DNA of 64,000 nucleotides from Sporolactobacillus putidus (GTDB lineage: Bacteria > Bacillota > Bacilli > Bacillales > Sporolactobacillaceae). The notes under the pieces are model-generated. The model searched no databases. It saw only the letters and a list, made by a program, of their open reading frames with translations, and was not told the DNA's origin. Shown piece by piece: positions 43,222 to 51,717 of this stretch (positions within the stretch are counted from its first letter, which is position 1; each line of letters opens with the position of its first letter). Location: the NCBI RefSeq assembly GCF_014647035.1, contig NZ_BMOK01000004.1, positions 62,001 through 126,000 of the forward strand, read 5' to 3'. The translations under genes and the position numbers were made by a program.

Positions 43222-44430
43222 TTATGATGCGAGCGGCCGTGAGGCGCGTATTACATAGATGTTGATAATGATAAAAACAAGCGAGAATAAAAGCAGCGCA
43301 CCACCGTCAAGCCACCAGCCGGAGAATCCCGTGCCGCGAATCATGATATTGCGCAGTGCATCGGTCGAATAATGGATCGGCATCAGATTGCCGATTACGC
43401 GAACCCAGCCCGGCAGTGTCTCGATCGGGAACAGTCCTGAGAGAAAAACCTGCGGGACGATGACCAGCGGGATGAACTGAAACATCTGAAGTTCATTCGA
43501 TGCGAATGTCGACAGCAGGATGCTGAGCGACAGCGCACTGAATGAAAGAATAAAGACGATGATCAGGACATCAAGAATGCTGCCGACGTTATAAATCTTC
43601 AGGACGTAGACGATGTAGCAGGTCAGGATGAATGACTGGACGATTACGAACAGTCCGAAACCGACCAAATAGCCGCAGATAATCTGATAATTCCGGATCG
43701 GGGAAGCCATGAGCCGGTCGAGTGTGCCGGTTGTCCGTTCACGCAGGAAGGAAACGCCGCCGATCATGAAGATGAACAGAAAAACGAAGATGCCGACCAT
43801 TGCCGGTCCGAACGAATCGAAGGTGTTCAGACCGGAGTTGCCGTGAAGATAGGACACGTCGAGCTGAACTTTTTCCCCCGGCTGAGCGCCGGACGGCAGC
43901 CCGGCTTGTGTCGTATTCCGGGGAAGGGCGGCAAGAGTTGAAGGCGCGTATTGCTGCAGCGCGATCGTCATTTGTTTCATCACTTGCTGCTGTGCCTGAA
44001 TCGCCTTCTGCTGGCTGCGTATGACGTTTGTCAGCTGTGTCTGCATTTGTTTGACTTGGATCTGCTGCACGGTCTGCATCGATTTCTGGATTTTGCTCAT
44101 CGCCAGCCCGTTTCGCGACGGATCGCTGCCCTCCAGATGCACATTAACCGGATGCCCGAGATCCACGTAAGCATCGATTTTCTTGTCTGCAAGTGCCTGG
44201 CGGGCTTCAAGTGGACTCATGCGTTCATAGTCCGCCGATTTAAAGGCAGGAAGCAGGTTTGATGAATTATAATTAATGATCGCCAGATTCGGTTCGGACG
44301 TCTTTGCGCCGAAAATATACCAGACTAGTGTCAGAATAAGAAGCGGCGCGATAATCAACAGGGCGAGCGTCCGTTTGTCGCGGACAATCTGACGGATAAT
44401 GCGCCGGGCCATAGCAAACAGGTTACTCAT
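43222..44430 (-). CDS. ABC-2 type export permease
   Basis: A 402-residue membrane subunit. One N-terminal membrane segment (about 20-40) is followed by a long extracytoplasmic domain (45-205) rich in glutamine (QQIQVKQMQTQL, QQKAIQAQQQVMKQ), probably a coiled coil. Then five membrane segments carry the ABC2_membrane pattern FLRERTTGTLDRLMASPI and VFLSGLFPIETLPGWV. It should pump lipophilic compounds or drugs with the ATPase encoded just upstream. Its ATG overlaps the stop of the ATPase gene by four bases. The divergent TetR gene is the probable regulator. Confidence 0.9.
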   Translation of the reverse strand: MSNLFAMARRIIRQIVRDKRTLALLIIAPLLILTLVWYIFGAKTSEPNLAIINYNSSNLLPAFKSADYERMSPLEARQALADKKIDAYVDLGHPVNVHLEGSDPSRNGLAMSKIQKSMQTVQQIQVKQMQTQLTNVIRSQQKAIQAQQQVMKQMTIALQQYAPSTLAALPRNTTQAGLPSGAQPGEKVQLDVSYLHGNSGLNTFDSFGPAMVGIFVFLFIFMIGGVSFLRERTTGTLDRLMASPIRNYQIICGYLVGFGLFVIVQSFILTCYIVYVLKIYNVGSILDVLIIVFILSFSALSLSILLSTFASNELQMFQFIPLVIVPQVFLSGLFPIETLPGWVRVIGNLMPIHYSTDALRNIMIRGTGFSGWWLDGGALLLFSLVFIIINIYVIRASRPLAS

Positions 44431-45146
44431 GGCTTCATCCCCTCCTTAATCAGAAAGACGTCTTCAACGGTTGAAACGCCGAATTCCTGAGTGAGTTCTT
44501 TCGGAGCGCCCTGCGCGATGATGTGCCCTTCGCTGAGCAGACCGACCCGGTCGCATTGGGCCACTTCGTCCATGACGTGGGTAGTCACAATAATCGTTGC
44601 GCCTTTGCTCTTCAGATAGTGAAAAAGGGTCCAAATACTGCGCCGGATCAGCGGGTCCAGCCCGACGGTCGGTTCGTCAAGCAGATAAAGCCGCGGTTCA
44701 TGAACGAGTGCGGCGGCGAGCGAAAGGCGACGTCTCATACCGCCGGAGAACTGAGCGACATTCTTTTTCAGGTCGTTTTCCAGCCCGACGCTCTTCGCGA
44801 CATCCAGAATCCGCTGTTTCTTTTCCTTCCCCCTCATCCCCTGAATCGATGCGAAAAATTCCAGATTCTGATAGGCGCTCAGTTCATTATATAGCGCGTC
44901 GGACTGCGCCATATAACCGAGCGACCGGAAGGCATCCAGTGTCGGAGTCTGTTCAAAAAGTTCCACATTTCCACTGTCCGCCTTCTCCAGTCCAAGCAGG
45001 ATTCTGACCAAAGTGGTTTTTCCGGCACCGGAAGGGCCGATCAGACCATAGATTTCACCTTCACGAAGCGTAAGAGAGACATCGTCAAGCACAACTTGTT
45101 TTTTGTAGTGCTTGTAAAGATGTTCCCCTTTAACCGGGTAAGTCAT
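44427..45146 (-). CDS. ABC exporter ATP-binding protein
   Basis: A 239-residue ATPase for the ABC-2 permease. Walker A is GPSGAGKTT, the signature FSGGMRRRLSLA and Walker B LYLLDEPTVGLDP; TTHVMDEVAQCDR carries the switch histidine. The frame opens at a GTG (45164), but the ATG at 45146 has AAGGA upstream at workable distance and fits the first ABC strand better. It is transcribed from a promoter with a palindromic operator at its start site. Confidence 0.9.
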   Translation of the reverse strand: MTYPVKGEHLYKHYKKQVVLDDVSLTLREGEIYGLIGPSGAGKTTLVRILLGLEKADSGNVELFEQTPTLDAFRSLGYMAQSDALYNELSAYQNLEFFASIQGMRGKEKKQRILDVAKSVGLENDLKKNVAQFSGGMRRRLSLAAALVHEPRLYLLDEPTVGLDPLIRRSIWTLFHYLKSKGATIIVTTHVMDEVAQCDRVGLLSEGHIIAQGAPKELTQEFGVSTVEDVFLIKEGMKP

Positions 45147-45178
45147 CGCTATCACGTCCTTCACCGAAATGAAAATTG

Positions 45179-45195
45179 ATGAACACTGTGTTCAT
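45179..45195. promoter_or_regulatory. Palindromic operator, likely for the divergent TetR regulator
   Basis: ATGAACACTGTGTTCAT is a perfect 17-bp palindrome. It lies directly downstream of the -10 box of the ABC promoter, over the transcription start, where a bound dimer would block the polymerase. Confidence 0.6.
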
Positions 45196-45200
45196 TAGTT

Positions 45201-45229
45201 ATGATAAAATGAAGCTTGCAGATGTTCAA
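45201..45229 (-). promoter_or_regulatory. Promoter of the ABC export operon
   Basis: On the minus strand: TTGAAC (45229-45224), a 17-bp spacer and TATCAT (45206-45201). Transcription would begin near 45194, inside the palindrome. Confidence 0.6.
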
Positions 45230-45449
45230 TAATCAATACTAGACAGAATGATCATTAATAGACACTTATTGAAGATGTGTCTGATTAAAAGTGTTTTTTC
45301 GGGTAAACATCCTTTGCCCTGTGCAGCTGATAACGTACGGCCGCGAAGAAAGTATCGCAAATCAGCACGGGTTTAAATGGTCAGCCAAATATATTCTCGG
45401 ATCAATTTAATGGATTATTTACCTATATTGCTAAAGAGGAGTGTATCCG

Positions 45450-46091
45450 ATGAATACTCTCTCAACAGATCTGCGGGCGATAAAAACACGGGCCGCGATC
45501 CAGTCTCATTTTATCGATCTGCTGCTTGAAAAAAATTTTAATGAGATCACGGTTAAAGACATTGCGCGTGCGGCAAACATCGGGCGAGGCACGTTTTATT
45601 TGCATTACACAGACAAGTTTGATCTGCTCGGAAAGCTGATGGACGAGGGGCTGAAGTCTGCAACCGATAATTTTCAGCCGAAAGCTTATTTTAAAGAGGG
45701 AAAAGTGCTTCCCGAGCGGCTTGTCGGCTATGCATTGAAGATGTTTGACCATTTTCAGGAGCATGAGCGGTTTTACCGGGCGATGCTGTTCAATGAAGGC
45801 ATATCCTCGTTCCGTTACCGGATGCAACAAAGCTATCTAAAGAAGTTTCGCCATGAAATACAGGAGCTTTCTCAGGCCAATCGTATGTCCGATCCGATTA
45901 CGATGGAAATTCTGCCGATTTTTATTTCATCAGGAATGATCGGTCTTGTTGGCTGGTGGTTCAAGAATAACATGCGTATTTCAAAGGAATATATGGCGCG
46001 CAAGGTTTTTCAGGTGATGACAAAGGGGCCGCTGCAGGTACTCGGATTTGCTATTGATGAAGAAGGAGAGGACGAGCTGAGAAAAAAGTGA
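45450..46091 (+). CDS. TetR-family transcriptional regulator
   Basis: A 213-residue repressor. The N-terminal helix-turn-helix is canonical: EITVKDIARAANIGRGTFYLHYTDKFDLL (residues about 33-61, quoted in part as NIGRGTFYLHYTDK). The C-terminal ligand domain is of the TetR_C_33-like group, with MFDHFQEHERFYRAML and GLVGWWFKNNM. The ATG at 45450 follows AAGAGGAG at seven to eight bases. It is divergent from the ABC export operon, whose start site carries a 17-bp palindrome, so regulation of that pump is likely. Confidence 0.9.
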   Translation: MNTLSTDLRAIKTRAAIQSHFIDLLLEKNFNEITVKDIARAANIGRGTFYLHYTDKFDLLGKLMDEGLKSATDNFQPKAYFKEGKVLPERLVGYALKMFDHFQEHERFYRAMLFNEGISSFRYRMQQSYLKKFRHEIQELSQANRMSDPITMEILPIFISSGMIGLVGWWFKNNMRISKEYMARKVFQVMTKGPLQVLGFAIDEEGEDELRKK

Positions 46092-46117
46092 AAACATTCC
46101 CTTGTGTCCTCTCCTCA

Positions 46118-46750
46118 TTAGTTTTGTTTAAGCGCAATCGAGAACTCGCCGAGAAGATCCTGTCCCCACTGCAGGGAAAAAGCGTCACCGTCAGCAACTT
46201 TGCCGACGCCTGCCGGAGTTCCTGTGAACAAGATGTCACCCGCCCCTAGTCCGTAATGGCTGCCGCAGAAATCAATCAGTGTCTGAGGATCGAAAATCAT
46301 TTGTCCGATATTGCCGCGCTGCACTTCTTTCCCATTGATCTGCAGTGAAAAATCGGTTTCCCGGCAAGCTTCAACTCCTGGAAAAGAAATGAACGGTGTC
46401 AGGACGGCGGCATTCAGAAAGCCTTTTGCGCGCAGCCAGGGATGACCCTTCTCCTTCAGTACACTTTGGACATCCCGTAAAGTAAAATCAATGCCGAGCG
46501 CCATTTTGTCGATCAGCCCGTCGGCCGGAAGTCCCGGCTTGAAGGGACTTCCGATATGGACGACCCATTCAGCCTCGTAGTGAACGTCTCCCTGATTTCC
46601 GGGCAGTTCAATCGTCTGTCCCCGTGCTTCAACGGCGGCATGTGTCGGCTTCGAGAAGAACATCGGTGAAGTGGGGACGGCATTGTTCAGTTCTTTGGCG
46701 TGCAGTGCGTAGTTTCTGCCTACACAAAAAATATTAGTGATTTCAGCCAT
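46118..46750 (-). CDS. Fumarylacetoacetate hydrolase family protein
   Basis: A 210-residue metal-dependent enzyme of the FAH superfamily. The opening IFCVGRNYALHAKELN and metal ligands E59, E61 (HYEAEWVVHIG) and D88 (GIDFTLRDVQ) are present, as are LFTGTPAGVG and GD near the end. Such short proteins include acylpyruvases, oxaloacetate decarboxylases/tautomerases and oxepin-type hydratases, so the precise substrate is open. The ATG at 46750 follows TGGAGGA; an in-frame ATG at 46762 is upstream of that site. Confidence 0.88.
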   Translation of the reverse strand: MAEITNIFCVGRNYALHAKELNNAVPTSPMFFSKPTHAAVEARGQTIELPGNQGDVHYEAEWVVHIGSPFKPGLPADGLIDKMALGIDFTLRDVQSVLKEKGHPWLRAKGFLNAAVLTPFISFPGVEACRETDFSLQINGKEVQRGNIGQMIFDPQTLIDFCGSHYGLGAGDILFTGTPAGVGKVADGDAFSLQWGQDLLGEFSIALKQN

Positions 46751-46783
46751 AAGATCCTCCATCTTATCGAGATCGCTTTTTCT

Positions 46784-46932
46784 TTATACTAAGTATAAAA
46801 TTTTTTAAGGATTATAGTATAAGCGACCGAACAGATCGCCGCGTCCTGCGGCATGTTCGGCATTAGGCCGTCCTGGCCCCCGCAACTAAGGCAACACCCG
46901 CGCCAAAGGCTAGGCGAAGCCGAGTTTTCTAA
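46784..46932 (+). repeat. Interspersed AAGGCTCAG element, copy 6 (long form)
   Basis: It has the insert with nested hairpin CCGAACA ... TGTTCGG / GCCGC-GTCCT-GCGGC, as in copy 3, but the end has decayed (AACTAAGGCAACACCCGCG). It directly abuts copy 7 and lies upstream of the FAH gene start. Confidence 0.78.
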
Positions 46933-47026
46933 CACTATAGGAAAGTATAAAAATTTTAAGGATTATAGTATAAGGGCAACTAAGGCTCAGCCTGCGCCAG
47001 GGCTTGGCTTCGCCAAGTTTTCTAAT
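46933..47026 (+). repeat. Interspersed AAGGCTCAG element, copy 7 (short form)
   Basis: Nearly identical to copy 4 over 94 bases, ending CTTGGCTTCGCCAAG TTTTCTAAT. It begins exactly where copy 6 ends, giving a head-to-tail pair. Confidence 0.8.
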
Positions 47027-47054
47027 GTCGATACATCCGCAAAGTTAAAACAGA

Positions 47055-47891
47055 TCACCTGCCGATTAATTGTCTTTTATAAGCGCTGTGGTCGGTCGGA
47101 CCTGTATATTCATTCAGACTGAAAGACTCCTGGATTCCGGCAGTGACAAATGCCTTCGCAACCTTAACGGCATTCGGCACCGATTTTCCCTTGGCCAGTT
47201 CGGCCGTAATAGCAGCGGCGTATGTACAGCCGGCGCCGTGAATATTAGGGGTATTGATTTTTTTGCTGGCGATGATCTCAAAACTTTTGCCGTCATAAAG
47301 CACATCGATCGCCTGATCGGTGTCCGGCAGTCTGCTGCCGCCCTTGACCAGTGCGTATCTAGCACCAAGAGCCACAATTCTTGCCGCAGCTTCTTTCATC
47401 TGATCGATATTCGTGATCCATGATGTACCGGCCAGTTTTGCGGCTTCATAAAGATTCGGTGTCGTGATGAGCGCTTTCGGAATCAGAGACTCGCGTATTG
47501 CTGCCGTATTTTCCGGTTGCAGTTCCGGCTGCAGCTCTTCCTCTGCCCCTTTACAGACCATCACCGGGTCGATGACGACATTCTTCAAATGGTGCTTCTT
47601 AATCTCGGCCGAAACGGTCCGGATGATATCCGGCGAACCAAGCATCCCTGTTTTCATCGCATCAATTCCGATGCCGGCCACGATCGTGTCCAGCTGTTTC
47701 CGCAGCAGATCTGTTTCCAAAGTCGTTACAGAATGTGCCCAGTTGTGAAACGGATCCATGGTGACAATAGAGGTCAGTGCCGTCATGCCGTATACGCCGA
47801 GCTCCTGAAATGTTTTCAGGTCCGCCTGCATTCCCGCACCGCCGCTCGAATCCGAACCGGCGACCGTCATGGCTTTATAGTGTTCTATCAC
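47055..47891 (-). CDS. pdxK: Pyridoxine / HMP kinase, Bacillus PdxK type
   Basis: A 278-residue ribokinase-fold enzyme that phosphorylates pyridoxal/pyridoxine (and HMP) for vitamin B6 salvage. It matches the Bacillus PdxK group: VAGSDSSGGAGMQADLKTF, YGMTALTSIVTMDP, DAMKTGMLGS, VIDPVMVCKGAEEEL and the anion hole with catalytic Cys HGAGCTYAAAITAELAKG. The GTG at 47891 follows a perfect AAGGAGGT, so ten extra in-frame codons upstream are rejected. ThiD is the close alternative; the MVCKG and HGAGC pattern favours PdxK. Confidence 0.9.
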   Translation of the reverse strand: MIEHYKAMTVAGSDSSGGAGMQADLKTFQELGVYGMTALTSIVTMDPFHNWAHSVTTLETDLLRKQLDTIVAGIGIDAMKTGMLGSPDIIRTVSAEIKKHHLKNVVIDPVMVCKGAEEELQPELQPENTAAIRESLIPKALITTPNLYEAAKLAGTSWITNIDQMKEAAARIVALGARYALVKGGSRLPDTDQAIDVLYDGKSFEIIASKKINTPNIHGAGCTYAAAITAELAKGKSVPNAVKVAKAFVTAGIQESFSLNEYTGPTDHSAYKRQLIGR

Positions 47892-48034
47892 AAAGACAAC
47901 CTCCTTGTATGAAAAATACACTTTTTATTCATTATAGTAAGAATGCGCCGAAAAAACTATTTTAGAGCCGATCGAGCAATGTGTTCGCCATTTGCCGATC
48001 TAATAGGGTACAGTTACATCAAGGAGGGATTCGA

Positions 48035-49000
48035 ATGACTGAAAAAACGGAAAAAGCGACGTTTGCCGGAGGCTGCTTCTGGTGCATGGTGCACCCTTTT
48101 GACGAAGAACCCGGAATCATCAAGGTTGTGTCGGGCTATACGGGGGGAAAAACGGAGAATCCTACCTATGAGCAGGTGTGCTCTGAAACAACGGGACACG
48201 CGGAGGCTGTGCAGATTACCTTTGATCCGGCTGTCTTCCCTTATAGAAAACTTTTGGAACTGTACTGGCAGCAGATTGATCCGACGGATGCCGGCGGCCA
48301 GTTTCACGATCGCGGATCCTCCTACCGGACAGCCATCTTCTACCATAACGATGAGCAGAAACGGCTGGCGGAAGAATCAAAGAAGGCGCTGGAAAGAAGC
48401 GGCCGTTTCAAAAAACCGATTGTTACGGAGATTGTCCCGGCAGGTCCTTTTTTCCCTGCCGAAGACGCTCATCAGGATTACTATAGAAAAAATGCACTGC
48501 ATTACCGCCTGTATCGTAAAGGTTCGGGTCGTGATGAATTCATCAGAAAGCACTGGTCCGTGAAAAAGGACCGGAAGGCACTGCGTGACAAACTGAGCGA
48601 TATTCAGTATGAAGTGACCCAGAAAAACGGTACGGAACAGCCTTTCGACAACGCCTACTGGAACAATCGCAAGGAGGGCATCTATGTGGATATCGTTTCC
48701 GGAGAGCCGCTGTTCTCAACTACGGATCAGTACGACGCGGGATGCGGGTGGCCGAGTTTTACAAAACCTCTGAGCGAGAGCAGGATTGTTGCACAGACGG
48801 ATACAAGCCACGGGATGATCCGGACTGAAGTGCGCAGTAAGTTTGGTGATTCCCATCTGGGCCACGTCTTTGACGACGGGCCGTCTCCGGAGGGGCTCCG
48901 TTTCTGCATTAATTCGGCGGCGCTCCGGTTTATTTCGAAAGAAGATTTGGAACTCGAAGGGTACGGAGAGTACAAGGGCCTTTTTAAAATTCAGGAATGA
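48035..49000 (+). CDS. msrAB: Bifunctional peptide methionine sulfoxide reductase MsrA-MsrB
   Basis: A 321-residue fusion that reduces both diastereomers of methionine sulfoxide. MsrA (about 6-160) has C14 and C17 in GGCFWC, and [14 protein letters not shown]. MsrB (about 180-315) has [11 protein letters not shown] and the catalytic C291 in [11 protein letters not shown]. The CxxC zinc sites of many MsrB proteins are not seen. The ATG at 48035 follows AAGGAGGG; open sequence back to 47981 lacks such a site. It is a single gene ending in a terminator. Confidence 0.95.
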   Translation: MTEKTEKATFAGGCFWCMVHPFDEEPGIIKVVSGYTGGKTENPTYEQVCSETTGHAEAVQITFDPAVFPYRKLLELYWQQIDPTDAGGQFHDRGSSYRTAIFYHNDEQKRLAEESKKALERSGRFKKPIVTEIVPAGPFFPAEDAHQDYYRKNALHYRLYRKGSGRDEFIRKHWSVKKDRKALRDKLSDIQYEVTQKNGTEQPFDNAYWNNRKEGIYVDIVSGEPLFSTTDQYDAGCGWPSFTKPLSESRIVAQTDTSHGMIRTEVRSKFGDSHLGHVFDDGPSPEGLRFCINSAALRFISKEDLELEGYGEYKGLFKIQE

Positions 49001-49055
49001 AGCAAGGACAGTTCCTGAAGGTTGACAGAACGTACAGTCAAAATAGTGCAACAGA

Positions 49056-49084
49056 GCCGGAACGGATCGTCCGGCTTTTTAATT
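49056..49084 (+). terminator. Terminator after msrAB
   Basis: AGCCGGA pairs with TCCGGCT around an eight-base loop, followed by TTTTTAATTT. Confidence 0.75.
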
Positions 49085-49327
49085 TGCCGTATTAAATAGT
49101 TGAAGGAAGCACTCCGATAAAAAAGTATGGAACAAGTGACTCGTTTAAATCCGGGTACAACCGGCACGCGGGAGAAAAAACATTATTGAAAATTAAAGAT
49201 TCTGCTAATCTATTATTCTGATAAAGTGTTATCATAGAAGATATCGAGGTATTTGGTAATTATAACCTTTCATCCAGTCACGGGACTTGAGCGATGCAGA
49301 CTAAGAAAACGATTGGAGGCCGGTTTT

Positions 49328-50413
49328 ATGAATAAGTTTGTTCTACCTGCCGCGATCGTCGGCGGAATTTTTTTTACAGCAACCGGACAGAATGTTTTTG
49401 CGGCGACCGGACAGGACGTAGTAAACAAGGCGGTGCAATTTCAGGGGAAGCCTTATGTCTATGGCGCGCCCGCTTTTTCAACTTCGGCGTTTGACTGTTC
49501 TTCTTTTACACAGCTGGTTTATAAGCTGGCAACAGGCGTCACGCTGCCGAGAGTGGCGGCGGATCAGGCGACTGTGGGAATCGCGGTGGACAGGAACAGC
49601 CTGCAGCCGGGTGATCTTCTCTTTTTCGATACGGAAGGGGACGGCAGCATTCAGCATGTCGGTATCTATATCGGCAATGGTCAGATGATCAGTTCGGAAA
49701 CAACGGTTGGCGTACATATTACCAACGTTTTCAGCGGTGGCGGATCGCAAGTCTACTGGGAGCCGAGGTTCAAAACGGCACATCGCGTGATCGGCGGATC
49801 GGGAGCTGCGGGGCAATCTGTGCAGCCGCAGAATGTATCGGCGAACGCGCCGCAAAGTCAGCAGCCGTCTTCAGCCGTTTACACAGTAAAAAGCGGAGAC
49901 AGCCTGTGGGCCATCGGACAGAGTTACGGCATCTCGGTTTCAGCGTTGAAGTCGATGAACGGTCTCGGCTCGGATATTATCTATCCGGGCCAGCAGCTGA
50001 AGGTATCGTCGTCAGCGTCTGCGGCATCTGCTCCGTCGGCTTCCGCACAGGCGCCGGCTGCCGGACAATCGAGCGGGTCCTCTTCAGTCTATACGGTAAA
50101 AAGCGGGGACAGCCTGTGGGCCATCGGACAGAGTTACGGCATTTCGGTTTCGGCGTTGAAGTCGATGAACGGTCTCGGCTCGGACCTGATCTATCCGGGC
50201 CAGCAGCTGAAGGTCGCGTCTTCCGCAGCTCCTGCGGCATCGGTGCAGAATTCTTCTTCCGCTTCAACGGGCGGCAGCTATCAGGTTAAGACCGGCGATA
50301 GTCTCTGGGAAATTGCGACGCTTCACGGTATTACGGTGAATCAGTTGATGCGGGCGAACAATCTGTCGTCAATCATCATATTTCCAGGGCAGCAACTTGT
50401 GATTCCTCAATAA
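49328..50413 (+). CDS. Secreted NlpC/P60 peptidoglycan hydrolase with three C-terminal LysM domains
   Basis: A 361-residue exported cell-wall enzyme. A signal peptide (1 to about 25, cleavage near VFAA) is followed by an NlpC/P60 domain at 30-155 with C57 (FDCSSF) and H110 (QHVGIYIG). Then LysM domains lie at 184-227, 254-297 and 317-360, separated by Ser/Ala-rich linkers. LysM1 and LysM2 are almost identical, also in DNA. The order is reversed from LytE/CwlS of B. subtilis, where LysM comes first. The ATG at 49328 has TTGGAGG upstream; an earlier in-frame start at 49253 is rejected. Confidence 0.92.
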   Translation: MNKFVLPAAIVGGIFFTATGQNVFAATGQDVVNKAVQFQGKPYVYGAPAFSTSAFDCSSFTQLVYKLATGVTLPRVAADQATVGIAVDRNSLQPGDLLFFDTEGDGSIQHVGIYIGNGQMISSETTVGVHITNVFSGGGSQVYWEPRFKTAHRVIGGSGAAGQSVQPQNVSANAPQSQQPSSAVYTVKSGDSLWAIGQSYGISVSALKSMNGLGSDIIYPGQQLKVSSSASAASAPSASAQAPAAGQSSGSSSVYTVKSGDSLWAIGQSYGISVSALKSMNGLGSDLIYPGQQLKVASSAAPAASVQNSSSASTGGSYQVKTGDSLWEIATLHGITVNQLMRANNLSSIIIFPGQQLVIPQ

Positions 50414-50520
50414 ACGTTGATTCTTTTCTTTCAGGGGGGCGGGTATCCGCTCCCTGTTATTTTTACAGCGAAGGAAACCTGGGTATCAAACACTCAAGGA
50501 TACGTTTTTGAAAATAAAAA

Positions 50521-50534
50521 TGTAAACGCTTTCT
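50521..50534 (+). promoter_or_regulatory. cre site (CcpA operator) in the distal qox promoter
   Basis: TGTAAACGCTTTCT matches 13 of 14 positions of TGWAANCGNTNWCA. Its last five bases are part of the -35 hexamer. Confidence 0.72.
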
Positions 50535-50558
50535 AATTATGGGTTTTTCCATTATAAT
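50530..50558 (+). promoter_or_regulatory. qoxA: Distal qox promoter P1
   Basis: TTTCTA (50530-50535), a 17-bp spacer and a perfect TATAAT (50553-50558). TTTCCATTATAATGGAAA around the -10 is also a palindrome. Overlap with the cre predicts repression by CcpA. Confidence 0.6.
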
Positions 50559-50691
50559 GGAAATTGTAAGGGGAATTTTTGAAATTAGTGCGTCGTTTAG
50601 GTGACGAAAAAGGTTCTTATTGACCAGAAAAATTTTATTGTTATTTTTGTCACAGTAAACAAGGGCCTGCTGAGATAAAATATAAAGTTTA

Positions 50692-50700
50692 TGCTATAAT
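50692..50700 (+). promoter_or_regulatory. qoxA: Proximal qox promoter P2 (extended -10)
   Basis: TGCTATAAT is an exact TGnTATAAT, 76 bases before the qoxA start codon. It carries no cre, so it could give a basal level independent of CcpA. Confidence 0.5.
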
Positions 50701-50775
50701 GTGAATGCTTATTGAAATTTATCTCATAGAGGGGCTCGAATTTCGGTAGAAACAGAAGGGAGGAAGAGAGAGACA

Positions 50776-51717
50776 ATGATGAAAACCTTCAAGATGAAAG
50801 GATTGGCCGCTCTTGTGCCATTATTGGTCCTGCTGACCGGATGCTCGGATAAAATTGCTGTTCTTAACCCTCAGGGACCCGTGGCTCGGGAGCAATATCA
50901 TCTGATCGTCTGGTCGCTGATCATGATGAGTCTGGTTTTAGCAATTGTTCTCATTATTTTTATTTACGTACTTGTCCGGTTCGGGCGTAAAAACAATAAG
51001 GGCTATGATCCGAACAATACGGGCAACCGGAAACTGGAAATTATCTGGCTGATTGTACCCGTCGTGATTTGTATCCTGCTCGCCGTTCCGACAGTGCGCA
51101 CACTTTATGCGCTCAATGATCCGCCGAAAGCGACGGCTAAGGCCCCGGCATCCTTGCACAGCAACGCGATGACGATCGACGTGACGTCCGTCGACTGGAA
51201 GTGGCTGTTCCGTTATCCGGGCCAGAATATCGAAACCGTAAATTATGTCGTGATTCCCGCCGGGATTCCGGTGAATTTCCGCCTTCACGCCTATGACGCC
51301 ATGAACGCTTTCTGGGTTCCGGAACTTGGCGGCCAGCAGTACACGATGACGGACATGTCGATGCACCTCTGGCTGCAGGCGGATAAACCGGGAACTTATG
51401 CCGGACGCAGCTCGAACTATTCGGGCCAGGGCTTTGCAGACATGACTTTTAACGTCCTCGCAAAATCGGCATCTGATTTTGACAGCTGGGTCAGCGATGT
51501 CAAAAAGAACCAGCCTGCACTGACGATGAACAAGTACATGCAATTACTGAAACCGGACAATGTGAAACCCATGACTTTCTCATCTTACCCAAAAGAACTT
51601 GAAAAAAACCTGAACAAAGCACAAATGGAAGGCAAACAAACCGGCAAATCGACGGATAATTCCATGCCGGGGATGAACATGTCGGGTAATAACGGGAAAG
51701 GAGGGTACAACCCATAA
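50776..51717 (+). CDS. qoxA: Quinol oxidase subunit II
   Basis: A 313-residue lipoprotein subunit of the aa3-type menaquinol oxidase. Signal peptide with lipobox LLTGC (C23), two membrane helices (about 41-66 and 90-108) and a periplasmic cupredoxin domain. The CuA ligands of cytochrome c oxidases are missing: the loop reads [16 protein letters not shown] with no cysteines, which marks a quinol oxidase. The Met/Gly-rich tail ([13 protein letters not shown]) is typical of variable length. ATG 50776 follows GGGAGGAAG. The stop overlaps the qoxB start by one base. Confidence 0.93.
   Translation: MMKTFKMKGLAALVPLLVLLTGCSDKIAVLNPQGPVAREQYHLIVWSLIMMSLVLAIVLIIFIYVLVRFGRKNNKGYDPNNTGNRKLEIIWLIVPVVICILLAVPTVRTLYALNDPPKATAKAPASLHSNAMTIDVTSVDWKWLFRYPGQNIETVNYVVIPAGIPVNFRLHAYDAMNAFWVPELGGQQYTMTDMSMHLWLQADKPGTYAGRSSNYSGQGFADMTFNVLAKSASDFDSWVSDVKKNQPALTMNKYMQLLKPDNVKPMTFSSYPKELEKNLNKAQMEGKQTGKSTDNSMPGMNMSGNNGKGGYNP

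Larger units (their letters stand above)
50414..50775. other. qox operon control region
   Basis: About 360 bases holding a possible weak terminator for the LysM gene near 50434-50456, the cre-containing promoter (50521-50558) and a second extended -10 promoter (50692-50700). No gene is seen. Confidence 0.6.

Noticed and set aside
50096-50222. Separate mobile or tandem repeat element in the LysM gene
   Set aside because: The near-identical stretches are the coding sequence of two LysM domains in frame, explained by intragenic duplication.
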